From Calditrichota bacterium (GTDB lineage Bacteria; Zhuqueibacterota; Zhuqueibacteria; Residuimicrobiales; Krinioviventaceae): a stretch of DNA of 13,381 bases. The notes under the pieces were generated by a model. It was given only the letters and a program-made list of their open reading frames with translations. It was not told the DNA's origin and did no database searches. This document shows positions 1 to 7,500 of the stretch, one piece after another. How positions within the stretch are numbered: position 1 is the stretch's first letter; each line of letters starts with the position of its first letter. The position numbers and the translations under genes are program-made. The stretch is from assembly GCA_003818595.1 (NCBI GenBank), contig RPQV01000037.1:1-13381 (forward strand), read 5' to 3'.

Positions 1-465
1 ATTTTCTTGTTTGGGACCAAGAGAAAGCTTTGTTTTCAAAAACGGCCACGGCGTATAGAGTAAACCTGAATTGAATACATAACTGGAGACGTCATTATCA
101 TATCCGGATTGCTTATCCTGGAATTGGAGCAGAGTAGTTTTGGTCAGCCAAGTCAATGTCGGCAACACGTTGAAACCGATTTCCATACCAATGTTTTGAT
201 CATCTTTCCAGCGATCTCCCTCAGTTGCCAGTCGGAGAAGTGAAGACTTGAAACTTTCATTGAAATTCATAAACCAGCGTGGAGACACCCTTTTTTTAAA
301 GGCGGCGTTTCCAAGCCAGGCATACGAGTTAAATTCCTGTCGAAAGTTGAGAACTACCCCTGGCTCAGCTGTAAAAGCAGAGGATTCGATTGTCTGTGCT
401 ATGCCAATGGCAATAGTTGAAAGTATAAAGTGAATGAGAAGACTATTTTTCCAGGACAGGCGCAA
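1..465 (-). CDS. Exported protein, probable outer-membrane beta-barrel (N-terminal part, runs off left edge)
   Basis: The minus-strand frame stays open for 155 codons from a TTG at 463-465 to the window edge, so the C-terminus is missing. The first 23 residues form a clear signal peptide: basic start (MRLSWKN), hydrophobic core (LLIHFILSTIAIGIA), likely cleavage after GIA before Gln24. The mature part is rich in Trp, Tyr and Phe with alternating polar and hydrophobic residues (for example WFMNFNESF, SYVFNSGLLY, LGPKQEN), which suggests transmembrane beta-strands of an outer-membrane protein. I do not recognise the family. TTG is chosen because the codon two before it is an in-frame TGA, GAGGA lies 9 bases upstream, and the nearby ATG at 470-472 is in another frame and stops after nine codons. 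It follows ftsB by 171 bases on the same strand. Exported status is fairly secure; the beta-barrel call is inferred from composition only. Confidence 0.7.
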   Translation of the reverse strand, partial: MRLSWKNSLLIHFILSTIAIGIAQTIESSAFTAEPGVVLNFRQEFNSYAWLGNAAFKKRVSPRWFMNFNESFKSSLLRLATEGDRWKDDQNIGMEIGFNVLPTLTWLTKTTLLQFQDKQSGYDNDVSSYVFNSGLLYTPWPFLKTKLSLGPKQEN

Positions 466-474
466 ATGTCATGA

Positions 475-479
475 TCCTC
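475..479 (-). promoter_or_regulatory. Ribosome binding site supporting the TTG start
   Basis: On the minus strand GAGGA lies 9 bases before the TTG at 465. It is the only purine-rich match to the anti-Shine-Dalgarno sequence near the beginning of the open frame, and with the in-frame TGA at 469-471 it fixes the start of the exported protein. Confidence 0.45.
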
Positions 480-636
480 GACTTTATAATCCGGAAAAGC
501 GGCATCACATGGGGGAATGAACCACATATTCCAGGATTGATGCGTTGATTATGCGGTGATGGGTTTGGTGGAGGGAGACATGCAAAAACCTGTCAAGCAA
601 ATACAACAAAAGAGAAAGCAATCAATGAGTTCCTCT

Positions 637-936
637 TCAGCGAATTCGAACAATGACTTCATCGGATTCAGCATAACCGTTACGAATCGCTTCCTGTTTC
701 ATCCTTTCGATATCGTTTTTAAGAGCATTTATTTCACCCTGCAGGAATACCATCCTCTCCTGCGCCAGAATGATCTGTTGCTGCAGGCGTTTATTCTCTC
801 GCTTGAGTTCCAACTGACGAATAAAGCCGGAACGTTCGAAAACAAACGAATAAAGGATCAGGACTGATCCGATGATGAGCCATAGTCGAGGTTGACGAAT
901 TATTCTTTGAATAGTTGTCGGGGAAAAAACATTCAT
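637..936 (-). CDS. ftsB: Septum formation initiator FtsB/DivIC family protein
   Basis: This is a 99-residue bitopic membrane protein with the FtsB/DivIC layout: short cytoplasmic N-terminus, one transmembrane helix (about residues 17-34), a coiled coil (about 38-81, with heptad-like Leu and Ile and many charged residues), and a short C-terminal end (NGYAESDEVIVRIR) that resembles the family's usual 'G-x-x-x-x-x-E-x-V-x-R' ending. FtsB/DivIC joins FtsL and FtsQ/DivIB in the periplasm to activate septal peptidoglycan synthesis at division. It lies 63 bases downstream of enolase on the same strand; eno-ftsB adjacency is common in bacteria and supports the call. I chose the ATG at 934-936 because AGGTG sits 6 bases upstream; a GTG at 945 is in frame but has no visible ribosome binding site. 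Low sequence conservation in this family means the identification rests on topology, length and neighbourhood. Confidence 0.8.
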   Translation of the reverse strand: MNVFSPTTIQRIIRQPRLWLIIGSVLILYSFVFERSGFIRQLELKRENKRLQQQIILAQERMVFLQGEINALKNDIERMKQEAIRNGYAESDEVIVRIR

Positions 937-954
937 CGCCCGCACCTGTAAGCT

Positions 955-990
955 GTCGGCATCAAGAGTGCAGCCAAACTTGATGCCGAC
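955..990. repeat. Perfect 12-bp inverted repeat in the eno-ftsB gap
   Basis: GTCGGCATCAAG (955-966) and its exact reverse complement CTTGATGCCGAC (979-990) flank a 12-base loop. In the minus-strand transcript this forms a stable hairpin starting 9 bases after the enolase stop. No run of T follows on either strand, so it is not a standard intrinsic terminator. It could protect the eno mRNA 3' end, be a processing site, or lower ftsB expression relative to eno. Confidence 0.7.
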
Positions 991-999
991 CCTTTCAAA

Positions 1000-2277
1000 T
1001 TACTTTGAATAGCCGTAAATGGCATTTTCTCCCAATTCCTCCTCGATGCGGATCAATTGGTTATACTTTGCCATCCGGTCTGATCGGCTCAATGAACCGG
1101 TTTTGATCTGTCCGCAATTGGTTGCCACCGCCACATCGGCGATCGTCGCGTCTTCGGTCTCTCCGGAGCGATGGGATGTGACCGTCGTATAACCGGCGCG
1201 ATGGGCCATCTCGATGGCGTTCAGCGTCTCGGTGAGTGTGCCGATCTGATTCACCTTAATGAGTATGGAATTCGCACAGCCTTCGCTGATGCCGCGGGAT
1301 AAATATTCAACATTGGTGACAAACACATCATCTCCCACCAACTGACACTTGGCGCCGATCTTGTCGGTCAATATTTTCCAACCCGTCCAATCATTTTCCG
1401 ACATGCCGTCTTCAATAGAGTCAATCGGATACTTGGCAATCAAAGATGCAAGGTAATCGGCCTGCTCTTCCGAGGAACGTTTCGCCCCTTTAGTCCCTTC
1501 GAACTTGGCATAATTGTAAATACCCTCAGCGAAAAATTCAGAAGCAGCACAATCCAGAGCAAGACTGATATCCTGGCCGGGCTTATATCCCGCTTTTTCA
1601 ATGGCTTTGAGAATACTTTCAAGCGCATCCTCAGTTCCTTTGAGCACCGGCGCAAATCCGCCCTCATCGCCAACTGCAGTGCTCAAACCGCGATCTTTCA
1701 GCACCTTTTTCAATTGATGAAAGACCTCGGCGCCCATACGAACCGCCTCTTTCAACGAGGGTGCACCCACCGGACGAATCATAAATTCTTGAAAAGCAAT
1801 CGGAGCGTCCGAATGTGAACCACCATTGATAATATTCATCATGGGAACTGGAAGATGTTTTGCGTTTGTGCCACCGATATAACGATAGAGCGGCATTCCG
1901 AAAAAATCCGCTGCAGCTTTTGCCGTCGCCAAAGAAACACCGAGAATGGCATTGGCGCCTAATACAGACTTATTTTTCGTTCCATCCATCTCGATCAACA
2001 GATTATCAATACCGACCTGATCATCAGCACTTTCGCCGATCAGTTCATCAGCAATCTTTTCATTCACATTTTCAACAGCCTTGGTTACGCCTTTGCCAAG
2101 AAACCGTGCTTTATCGCCATCGCGCAATTCGATTGCCTCATTTTCACCGGTCGACGCCCCTGACGGAACCGCGGCACGGCCCCAGGATCCGTCTTCCAGA
2201 ACAACTTCAACCTCGATTGTCGGATTACCGCGCGAATCGAGAATTTCTCTTCCTAATACATCAACGATGGTCGTCAT
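1000..2277 (-). CDS. eno: Enolase (phosphopyruvate hydratase)
   Basis: Enolase converts 2-phosphoglycerate to phosphoenolpyruvate in glycolysis and the reverse step in gluconeogenesis; it is cytoplasmic and needs magnesium. The 425-residue length is normal. Visible hallmarks are the N-terminal DSRGNPT motif, the mobile loop SGASTG (39-44), His155 (SHSD), GDEGG with catalytic Glu205, magnesium ligands Asp242, Glu289 and Asp316, the signature LIKVNQIGTLTET starting at 339 with the general base Lys341, the SHRSGETED substrate loop (368-376) and Lys392. The HSDAPIAFQEF version of the loop after His155 replaces the HADNN-type wording of many proteobacterial enolases and, from memory, recalls Bacteroidetes-type enolases. 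The ATG start is supported by AAGGAGGA just upstream. The gene follows the polyprenol-kinase fusion by 99 bases and precedes ftsB. Nothing in it looks damaged. Confidence 0.98.
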   Translation of the reverse strand: MTTIVDVLGREILDSRGNPTIEVEVVLEDGSWGRAAVPSGASTGENEAIELRDGDKARFLGKGVTKAVENVNEKIADELIGESADDQVGIDNLLIEMDGTKNKSVLGANAILGVSLATAKAAADFFGMPLYRYIGGTNAKHLPVPMMNIINGGSHSDAPIAFQEFMIRPVGAPSLKEAVRMGAEVFHQLKKVLKDRGLSTAVGDEGGFAPVLKGTEDALESILKAIEKAGYKPGQDISLALDCAASEFFAEGIYNYAKFEGTKGAKRSSEEQADYLASLIAKYPIDSIEDGMSENDWTGWKILTDKIGAKCQLVGDDVFVTNVEYLSRGISEGCANSILIKVNQIGTLTETLNAIEMAHRAGYTTVTSHRSGETEDATIADVAVATNCGQIKTGSLSRSDRMAKYNQLIRIEEELGENAIYGYSK

Positions 2278-2280
2278 CGT

Positions 2281-2288
2281 TCCTCCTT
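2281..2288 (-). promoter_or_regulatory. Strong ribosome binding site of eno
   Basis: AAGGAGGA on the minus strand, ending 3 bases before the enolase ATG, is a near-perfect Shine-Dalgarno sequence. It is the strongest one in the window, fitting a highly expressed glycolytic enzyme; the other genes here have much weaker sites. Confidence 0.75.
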
Positions 2289-2331
2289 GTATATAATTGA
2301 TTCAAAACCGATACAACTTTTTTTAAGGTAG

Positions 2332-2360
2332 AATATATGATTTCCAAGGGAAATAGCCAA
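2332..2360 (-). promoter_or_regulatory. Candidate sigma-70-type promoter for eno
   Basis: Reading the minus strand, TTGGCT (2355-2360) and TATATT (2332-2337) are separated by exactly 17 bases and lie about 55-80 bases upstream of the enolase start, in the short gap behind the preceding gene. This would give eno its own transcript besides any read-through. It is a pattern match only; if the organism uses Bacteroidetes-type promoters (TTG/TAnnTTTG) the true element may differ. Confidence 0.4.
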
Positions 2361-2376
2361 CAGAATTGTTTTGATC

Positions 2377-3888
2377 TCAAAGGCGTCCCAACAAACGGGC
2401 GATGATGATCACGATGAGCACGCTGCTGAACGCGCAAAACGCATTGACGACATCATTGTTAATCCAGCGGAATCCACGAACAAACGTTGTTTGATGATCT
2501 GCACAATGGATTCGCTTTTCGGTGATTTTTCGGCAATGGGGACATTGATACTGGGCCTGAACCGTGGCGCCGAGAAAACTATCGACAGGGCTGGCCAGCA
2601 AACCGGCGGCTAAGATGATGGAGGCGTCGAAAAGACCGAGCACGCGGGGGGACAAATGCGGACTGCTGAAATAACCGACGACAACGAGCAATAGGGCGCC
2701 TATAAAAGCGCCTGAAGTTCCGAGAACGGAAATGCCGCCGGAAGTGCCCAGCGGAACCGGCCTGAAATTCAATATCGAAACAGGTTTTCCCTTGGCCATC
2801 ACGCCAATTTCTGTCGCCCAGGTGTCTGCTGTGACTGCCGCCAGAGATGCGATATATAAAATGTAAAAAAAATGTTGATCCGTGAAATAGTAAAATATCA
2901 CCATCAAACCTGCGACTCCGCCGTTTGCCAAAACCTGCCCTGCATCTCTGCGGCTGCCTTTTTCAAAGATGGTTTCAAGTTTCTGCTTGCGTCTTTTTCC
3001 CATTTTCGACAGGATACTTGAGAGAATAAAAAATGTGAGAATAGGCCAGGTGAACGCCCAGCTGCCGACTCCAAAAACGAGAACTCCCAAAAGAAAAAGA
3101 GCAGCCGATCCACCCGCATCGAGAAAGCGCAGGCGATAGGAGATCAAGCCGAAGAGAAGCGATAATCCAACCGCAAGTGTAAAATAGGCCGACGAAACCG
3201 TTGATTCGGTCAGCATAAAATAGAGTGTGAAGGCAGAACTCAGAGGCACGGTCAGATTGTCCGAACCTTGTGCGGAAATGGCTTCGGACATCATGGCGAT
3301 CAAGGCAACCACTAATGCGATCCATAAAACGTAGAGCGGAGAAAGTGCAAGGACGGCGAGATGTATAGCACTGCCCAGACAGACGGCCACGATTAAAAAG
3401 GTGACCACAAACATGCTTATCGAGCCTTGGACAGATTTCTTTTCAGGACCCCAGTGAAGAATGATGGGATTTTTCACCCGTTCCCCGACAACAGCGGCGG
3501 CTGCATCCGATATCGCCATGATGAGCATTGAGGTCACTAGGATCAATTTATGATTCTGCCAAAGAGAGATGGTCAGGACGACAAAAGAAATCGGATAAAA
3601 AACAGTGCCATACGTATGCCGAGATGTACCGTGAATTCCTTGCAGAAAGCCCAATCGAATGGCCAGATAATCGATGACAGTAAAGGAGACGCCGATGATA
3701 ACCATTGGCCACATGGACTTGAGCACAAATGGCGTAGAAGCAACCAATATTCCCACAAAAATATGAACCAACTTGCGGGTTGATTCCGACGGCCAATGGA
3801 AGAGACGTCGAATGATTTCCGCTGCAACAATGGTGAATATGATTGCTCCGGTAAATAATAAAAAGAGAGTGCTGTCTTTCAGTATCAT
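2377..3888 (-). CDS. Fused polyprenol/phytol kinase (VTE5/SEC59-like) and DUF92 (VTE6-like) membrane protein
   Basis: A 503-residue polytopic membrane protein with two family signatures. Residues 1 to about 228 resemble the CTP-dependent dolichol/phytol kinase family (SEC59, VTE5): RKLVHI at 38-43, an ISDAAAAVVGE segment at 126-136, and KKSVQGS at 150-156, equivalent to the family's K-S-x-E-G-S motif but with Gln for Glu. Residues about 235-503 match DUF92 (TMEM19/VTE6): LDAGGS at 256-261, RDAGQVLANGG at 314-324, ADTWATEIG at 354-362, GTSGGIS at 381-387, DSFLGAT at 436-442, a CPHC...HC..H cluster at 449-465, and WINNDVVN at 475-482. In plants and cyanobacteria VTE5 makes phytyl phosphate and VTE6 makes phytyl diphosphate, so this protein may phosphorylate an isoprenoid alcohol twice at the membrane. 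The substrate is unknown. The ATG has only a weak GGAA upstream. It leads the eno-ftsB cluster. Confidence 0.85.
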   Translation of the reverse strand: MILKDSTLFLLFTGAIIFTIVAAEIIRRLFHWPSESTRKLVHIFVGILVASTPFVLKSMWPMVIIGVSFTVIDYLAIRLGFLQGIHGTSRHTYGTVFYPISFVVLTISLWQNHKLILVTSMLIMAISDAAAAVVGERVKNPIILHWGPEKKSVQGSISMFVVTFLIVAVCLGSAIHLAVLALSPLYVLWIALVVALIAMMSEAISAQGSDNLTVPLSSAFTLYFMLTESTVSSAYFTLAVGLSLLFGLISYRLRFLDAGGSAALFLLGVLVFGVGSWAFTWPILTFFILSSILSKMGKRRKQKLETIFEKGSRRDAGQVLANGGVAGLMVIFYYFTDQHFFYILYIASLAAVTADTWATEIGVMAKGKPVSILNFRPVPLGTSGGISVLGTSGAFIGALLLVVVGYFSSPHLSPRVLGLFDASIILAAGLLASPVDSFLGATVQAQYQCPHCRKITEKRIHCADHQTTFVRGFRWINNDVVNAFCAFSSVLIVIIIARLLGRL

Positions 3889-4052
3889 GGCTGTTCCGCC
3901 GGTTCGATTGAAAAAGTTTTCTCAAGATGATATGTTAAAAAAATATTTAAAAAAACCAAACGATTCTTTCACGAACATCTTTCAGGTGTTGTTTTTATCA
4001 ACCCAAGATATAGATGATACAGAGAACTGAAGACCTATAGGTGATATATCCC

Positions 4053-4067
4053 CAAGTTATCCACATT
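4053..4067 (+). promoter_or_regulatory. DnaA box 1 within a 15-base repeat
   Basis: CAAGTTATCCACATT contains TTATCCACA (4057-4065), the perfect consensus binding site for the initiator DnaA. It lies about 170 bases upstream of the kinase-fusion start. An identical 15-base copy occurs at 4350-4364. Confidence 0.55.
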
Positions 4068-4349
4068 GACGTTGGTAACTCGGGTTCAATGAAAGTCAAG
4101 GGAAAAATCAAACTTGAACATTAGTTGAAGATAAAAATATAGAGTTAGGGATCATTGATTAAAAGCAGGATTCTCGAACATATAATCGCATCATATTAAG
4201 TCATGTTTTTACTTATCTTAACTTATATTTGAAAACTCTTGTAAGCTCTTGATTTTTGTTATCATCAGCTTCAAGAGGCAATGCGGAAGATCAAAAGAAC
4301 ATCGTGCTCGGATTAAAAGGTTGACAATTCTCAAATACCGTATTGCACA

Positions 4350-4364
4350 CAAGTTATCCACATT
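4350..4364 (+). promoter_or_regulatory. DnaA box 2 within a 15-base repeat
   Basis: Second exact copy of CAAGTTATCCACATT, same orientation as the first and 297 bases away, with the perfect box TTATCCACA at 4354-4362. It lies just beyond the extended end of the peptidase reading frame (TGA at 4386). Confidence 0.55.
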
Positions 4365-4385
4365 CGTTGAACGCTCTTTCAATGA

Positions 4386-4541
4386 TCATCGCATGATAAA
4401 GACCTTGCTGATTTCCTCGATTGTGTTTTCTTCATTGGACGCCTGCAGCTTGTAGAGATAAACACCATTGGCCGGAAAATCGCCGTCACCATCGCATCCA
4501 TCCCAGGATATTTTGTTATATCCCACAGCCACCCTCCCGAC
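4386..4541 (-). pseudogene. C-terminal end of the peptidase sorting domain, cut off by an in-frame TAA
   Basis: Directly after the TAA at 4542-4544, in the same frame, 51 codons remain open until TGA at 4386-4388. They encode WDGCDGDGD, NGVYLYKLQA and a terminal KVFIMR, which are what normally follows the 'GRLIRTL' strand in FlgD-like and T9SS type A sorting domains (G-N-x-I-x-W-D-G, then G-V-Y-L-Y-x-L, then a basic final strand). The join needs no insertion or deletion: one base change at the TAA restores a 1,893-residue protein from the ATG at 10070. So this is either the remnant of a recent nonsense mutation, a sequencing error, or stop-codon readthrough. Confidence 0.75.
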
Positions 4542-7500
4542 TTACAGAGTCCGGATCAGGCGGCCGGCGACGGTATAGATTTTGATCGTTACATCGGCAG
4601 GTTGACTGATCTCATAGCAGAATTCGGTAAAATCTGTCATTGGGTTGGGAAAATTGAGCACCTGTCGCAAAAGCAGATTGTTTTCAACCACAAACCGCGT
4701 CTGAACCACAGCCTGGTTCCGACCCGCATCGCTCACCTGTATCACCAACAGATGCTCGCCGGCTGATAATTGAGGATGATAATGCAGGATTCCCCGCACC
4801 TGCGAATCACCTCCCGATGTCAATTTCAGCTCCTCAGAGTTGCGAAATGGAATTCGACGTCCATCCAACGTGACGATTACACGGGAAGTATCGGTCATGG
4901 CTTCGGGATTGTTATCCTCTATCTTTGCAATGATGATCGGCTGCTGAGAGACCAGATCGCCATCCATAATATCCCGACCATCGAAAGTGAGCGATACTTT
5001 GGGCGTCAAGGTATCACTGCCGACATAAACCTGGGCGATAATGTCATTGTTGGCTTTACTCAATTCATTTTGTTGCTGTTCGGGATCGACAGTAATAAAC
5101 AATTTGACCAGTCCGGTCTGCGGCGCAGCGGTCCATTTAAAGTTAATCGGGCGATATTTATCGGGAACGATTGAATCCAGTTGAATATCTTGAATGTGAA
5201 TGCGCCCCTTTTCCGAGTCAAATCTCTCCAACCGAATCAATGAAGAATCAGAAGAGATCAGGCCGATATTATAGACATCCAGGAAAAAGTTAACCGTCTG
5301 TCCGAGAATCACCGAATCCGCAGTTTGGGCAAAAAGCTGCGGCGACAACGCGAGGTCCGGCACGGATTTATACAGCGTCTGCCATTGCTTGAGTTTCGGA
5401 GAATGTCTTCCATCATGGGAAGTGAAAGAAGCAACGAGCGATAACAACGGATACCGCGACCCGTCAATTGATTTGAGATCAACTGAAAATTGGTCTTTAA
5501 CCGGCAGCGTTAAAGTATCAGTATAATCGCTGCTGAAAGCGTGGATGAACCAATTAAATTCACTCGAATCAGGGATTTCAACTTCCAAAGAAGCCTGATC
5601 CCAAGCCGAAGCGGGTCCAATCGGAGACGATCTCATCTCTCCTCGCGGATATCGCAACTGCAGGGTATCTTTCAGGATGACCACCAGTCCCCCTGCAGGA
5701 GCTCTATCTTCCGGTACAGACCCGACTGCATTACCTTTTCGACCAATAATCGCCCATTCATCCCGATAGCCAATTTGTCGACAAAAAGCGCTGCCGATGG
5801 ATTCATAGGCGGCGTATACTTGCTCAGTGAGATTCAGCCCCCCCTCCTCCTCAATCGCGGCCAGAACATAATCTCCTTTGGTGACATCTGCGATAAAAGC
5901 AGTCAAAGCTGCGGGGGCATTCACATCGCCATAGGTATCAAAATGACCCGTCGCTTTTATGTCACCAGTGTAGTGATTGATCACCACAAGATGGTGCCCA
6001 CGCCCCGGCTGATTTGCCTTTCGACGATCCACCTCAATGAGCGCATAACCTACCTGTTCGCTGCGCGATGATTGCAGCAAAAGCGGAATTTGTCGGGATG
6101 AAAGTGAAAATCCATCATTGCGGCTTTCAACATGTTCGAGCGTATTGCCGATATAATAATCATTCCTCTGCATCCAGCCGAATTGATTTCCGGCTGCTGC
6201 AAAAAAGGAACCGGTGAACGAATTGACAGGATGGCTATCACCTGCGGCGGCTATTCTCCAATAATAGAGACAGTCCGGCAGCAGGAAATCAGGCGCCCAT
6301 CGAATTAATAATGGATGCGCCCGAATTTCAGGAGACGTACGAAATGCCGGGCTGGAAAAGGTTGCCGAGGTATCCAGTTCAAAAATATATCTTTGATTCT
6401 CGTCAAACAGTTGTTGAGGCGCCTGAACCTTCAATTCCACCTGAGAAATAGGCACCAACGAGTGAGCCGGCGGCGCCACCAGTTGCAGATCGCTCGTCAG
6501 AACAGTCATCCGAATGGATTGCGCATTGTTATTTTCATCAAACTCGGTGACAGCATTTTCCGGATCAATGTTCACCTTCAGTTCATTGACGCCGGTCATG
6601 CCTTTTAATGGCACATTAAAAGGTACCGTCGATTCGAGTCCTACAGGAGGAATCGTCTTTTGCAGAGAATGGACGGCGCCGGTAACAACATTGCGCATTG
6701 AAAGATCAATTTTGACACTATCGCGAGTGCCCAGTCCCCAATTTCCCACTCGCGCCTGAACTTCAACAGTGGAATCCGACTCGCCCGGTGTCAGATTTTT
6801 CAGTGTAATATCCTTTGCTTCAAGGGCGAGGTCAGACAGGATCGGCAGAGAGAGCTGAACCCCGGGATCGCCGAGAAGATTATATTGGAGTATCAGGTTG
6901 GTATATTGTTCACCCTGACCGTGTGCAGTCCAGAGTTTTATTTTTGTTTGGGTGACGATATCACCAAGAAATCGTACCGTGTCGACCGTGACGGTCGGGA
7001 ACATCTCGCGCAGGTACTGATAATCCTCATAGGAATATCCCCAACCGGAGGTACCCCAAAAACCAATTGCTCCTTTATCGGGCAACAGCAGAAAATGCTC
7101 CGAAAAACTTTCCTGAGTCGGTTCAGCAAACCTTCCCGTGTGGCAGGTCATGCTGCTGATAAAAGGATATTTCCCTTTATTATTCAGATCATTGATATCC
7201 GGCGTATTGAACATCAATTCCCAGGTACGACTCGCGGCATGCCCGATAAAATTTATCCACAGCGCCCCGGCATCAATGGTTTCCAGTATGAGAGAACGGA
7301 AATCGACCTGCTGCTCTTGTGTCTTGTTGATGGACAAAAATCGTCCAAAAGTCGGCGGTGTGACGATAAAATCATTCGCCAAAGAGGTCGATTGACTCTT
7401 AAACTGTTGCTGCTCAGCTTGATCCGCTCCACCGCTGATAAAAAGAAAATTCTTTTTCCATGCGGAAGAGGGCTCTTGTTCGTATTCGATAATTTTCGCA

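Larger units (their letters stand above)
3889..4385. other. AT-rich gene-free interval with two DnaA boxes (possible origin-like element)
   Basis: About 500 bases separate the peptidase region from the kinase fusion. I see no convincing gene on either strand; the short open frames lack ribosome binding sites and family features. It contains a poly-A/T tract around 3935-3958, the palindrome ACCTATAGGT at 4033-4042, and two exact DnaA boxes at 4057-4065 and 4354-4362. An AT-rich tract plus DnaA boxes resembles a bacterial replication origin or DnaA-titrating site, but only two good boxes are present and no dnaA, gidA or dnaN gene is in view. Any promoter of the kinase fusion and any terminator of the peptidase gene must also lie here; I could identify neither with confidence. 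Confidence 0.45.

Noticed and set aside
591..596. Perfect minus-strand TTGACA as a promoter -35 for the exported protein
   Set aside because: No -10-like hexamer lies 16-18 bases downstream; a sigma-54 reading of the same stretch lacks the invariant GG of the -24 element.
1860..2300. 146-codon plus-strand open frame
   Set aside because: Antisense to the conserved N-terminal half of enolase; composition (many His, Arg, Ser) is typical of a shadow frame.
4249..4455. 68-codon plus-strand frame over the gene-free interval
   Set aside because: It starts at TTG without a ribosome binding site, runs into the antisense of the sorting-domain tail and shows no protein-like features.
7253..7261. Third perfect DnaA box TTATCCACA
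   Set aside because: It falls inside codons for the conserved LWINF segment next to the C25 catalytic His and lacks the flanking bases shared by the other two, so it is probably coincidental.
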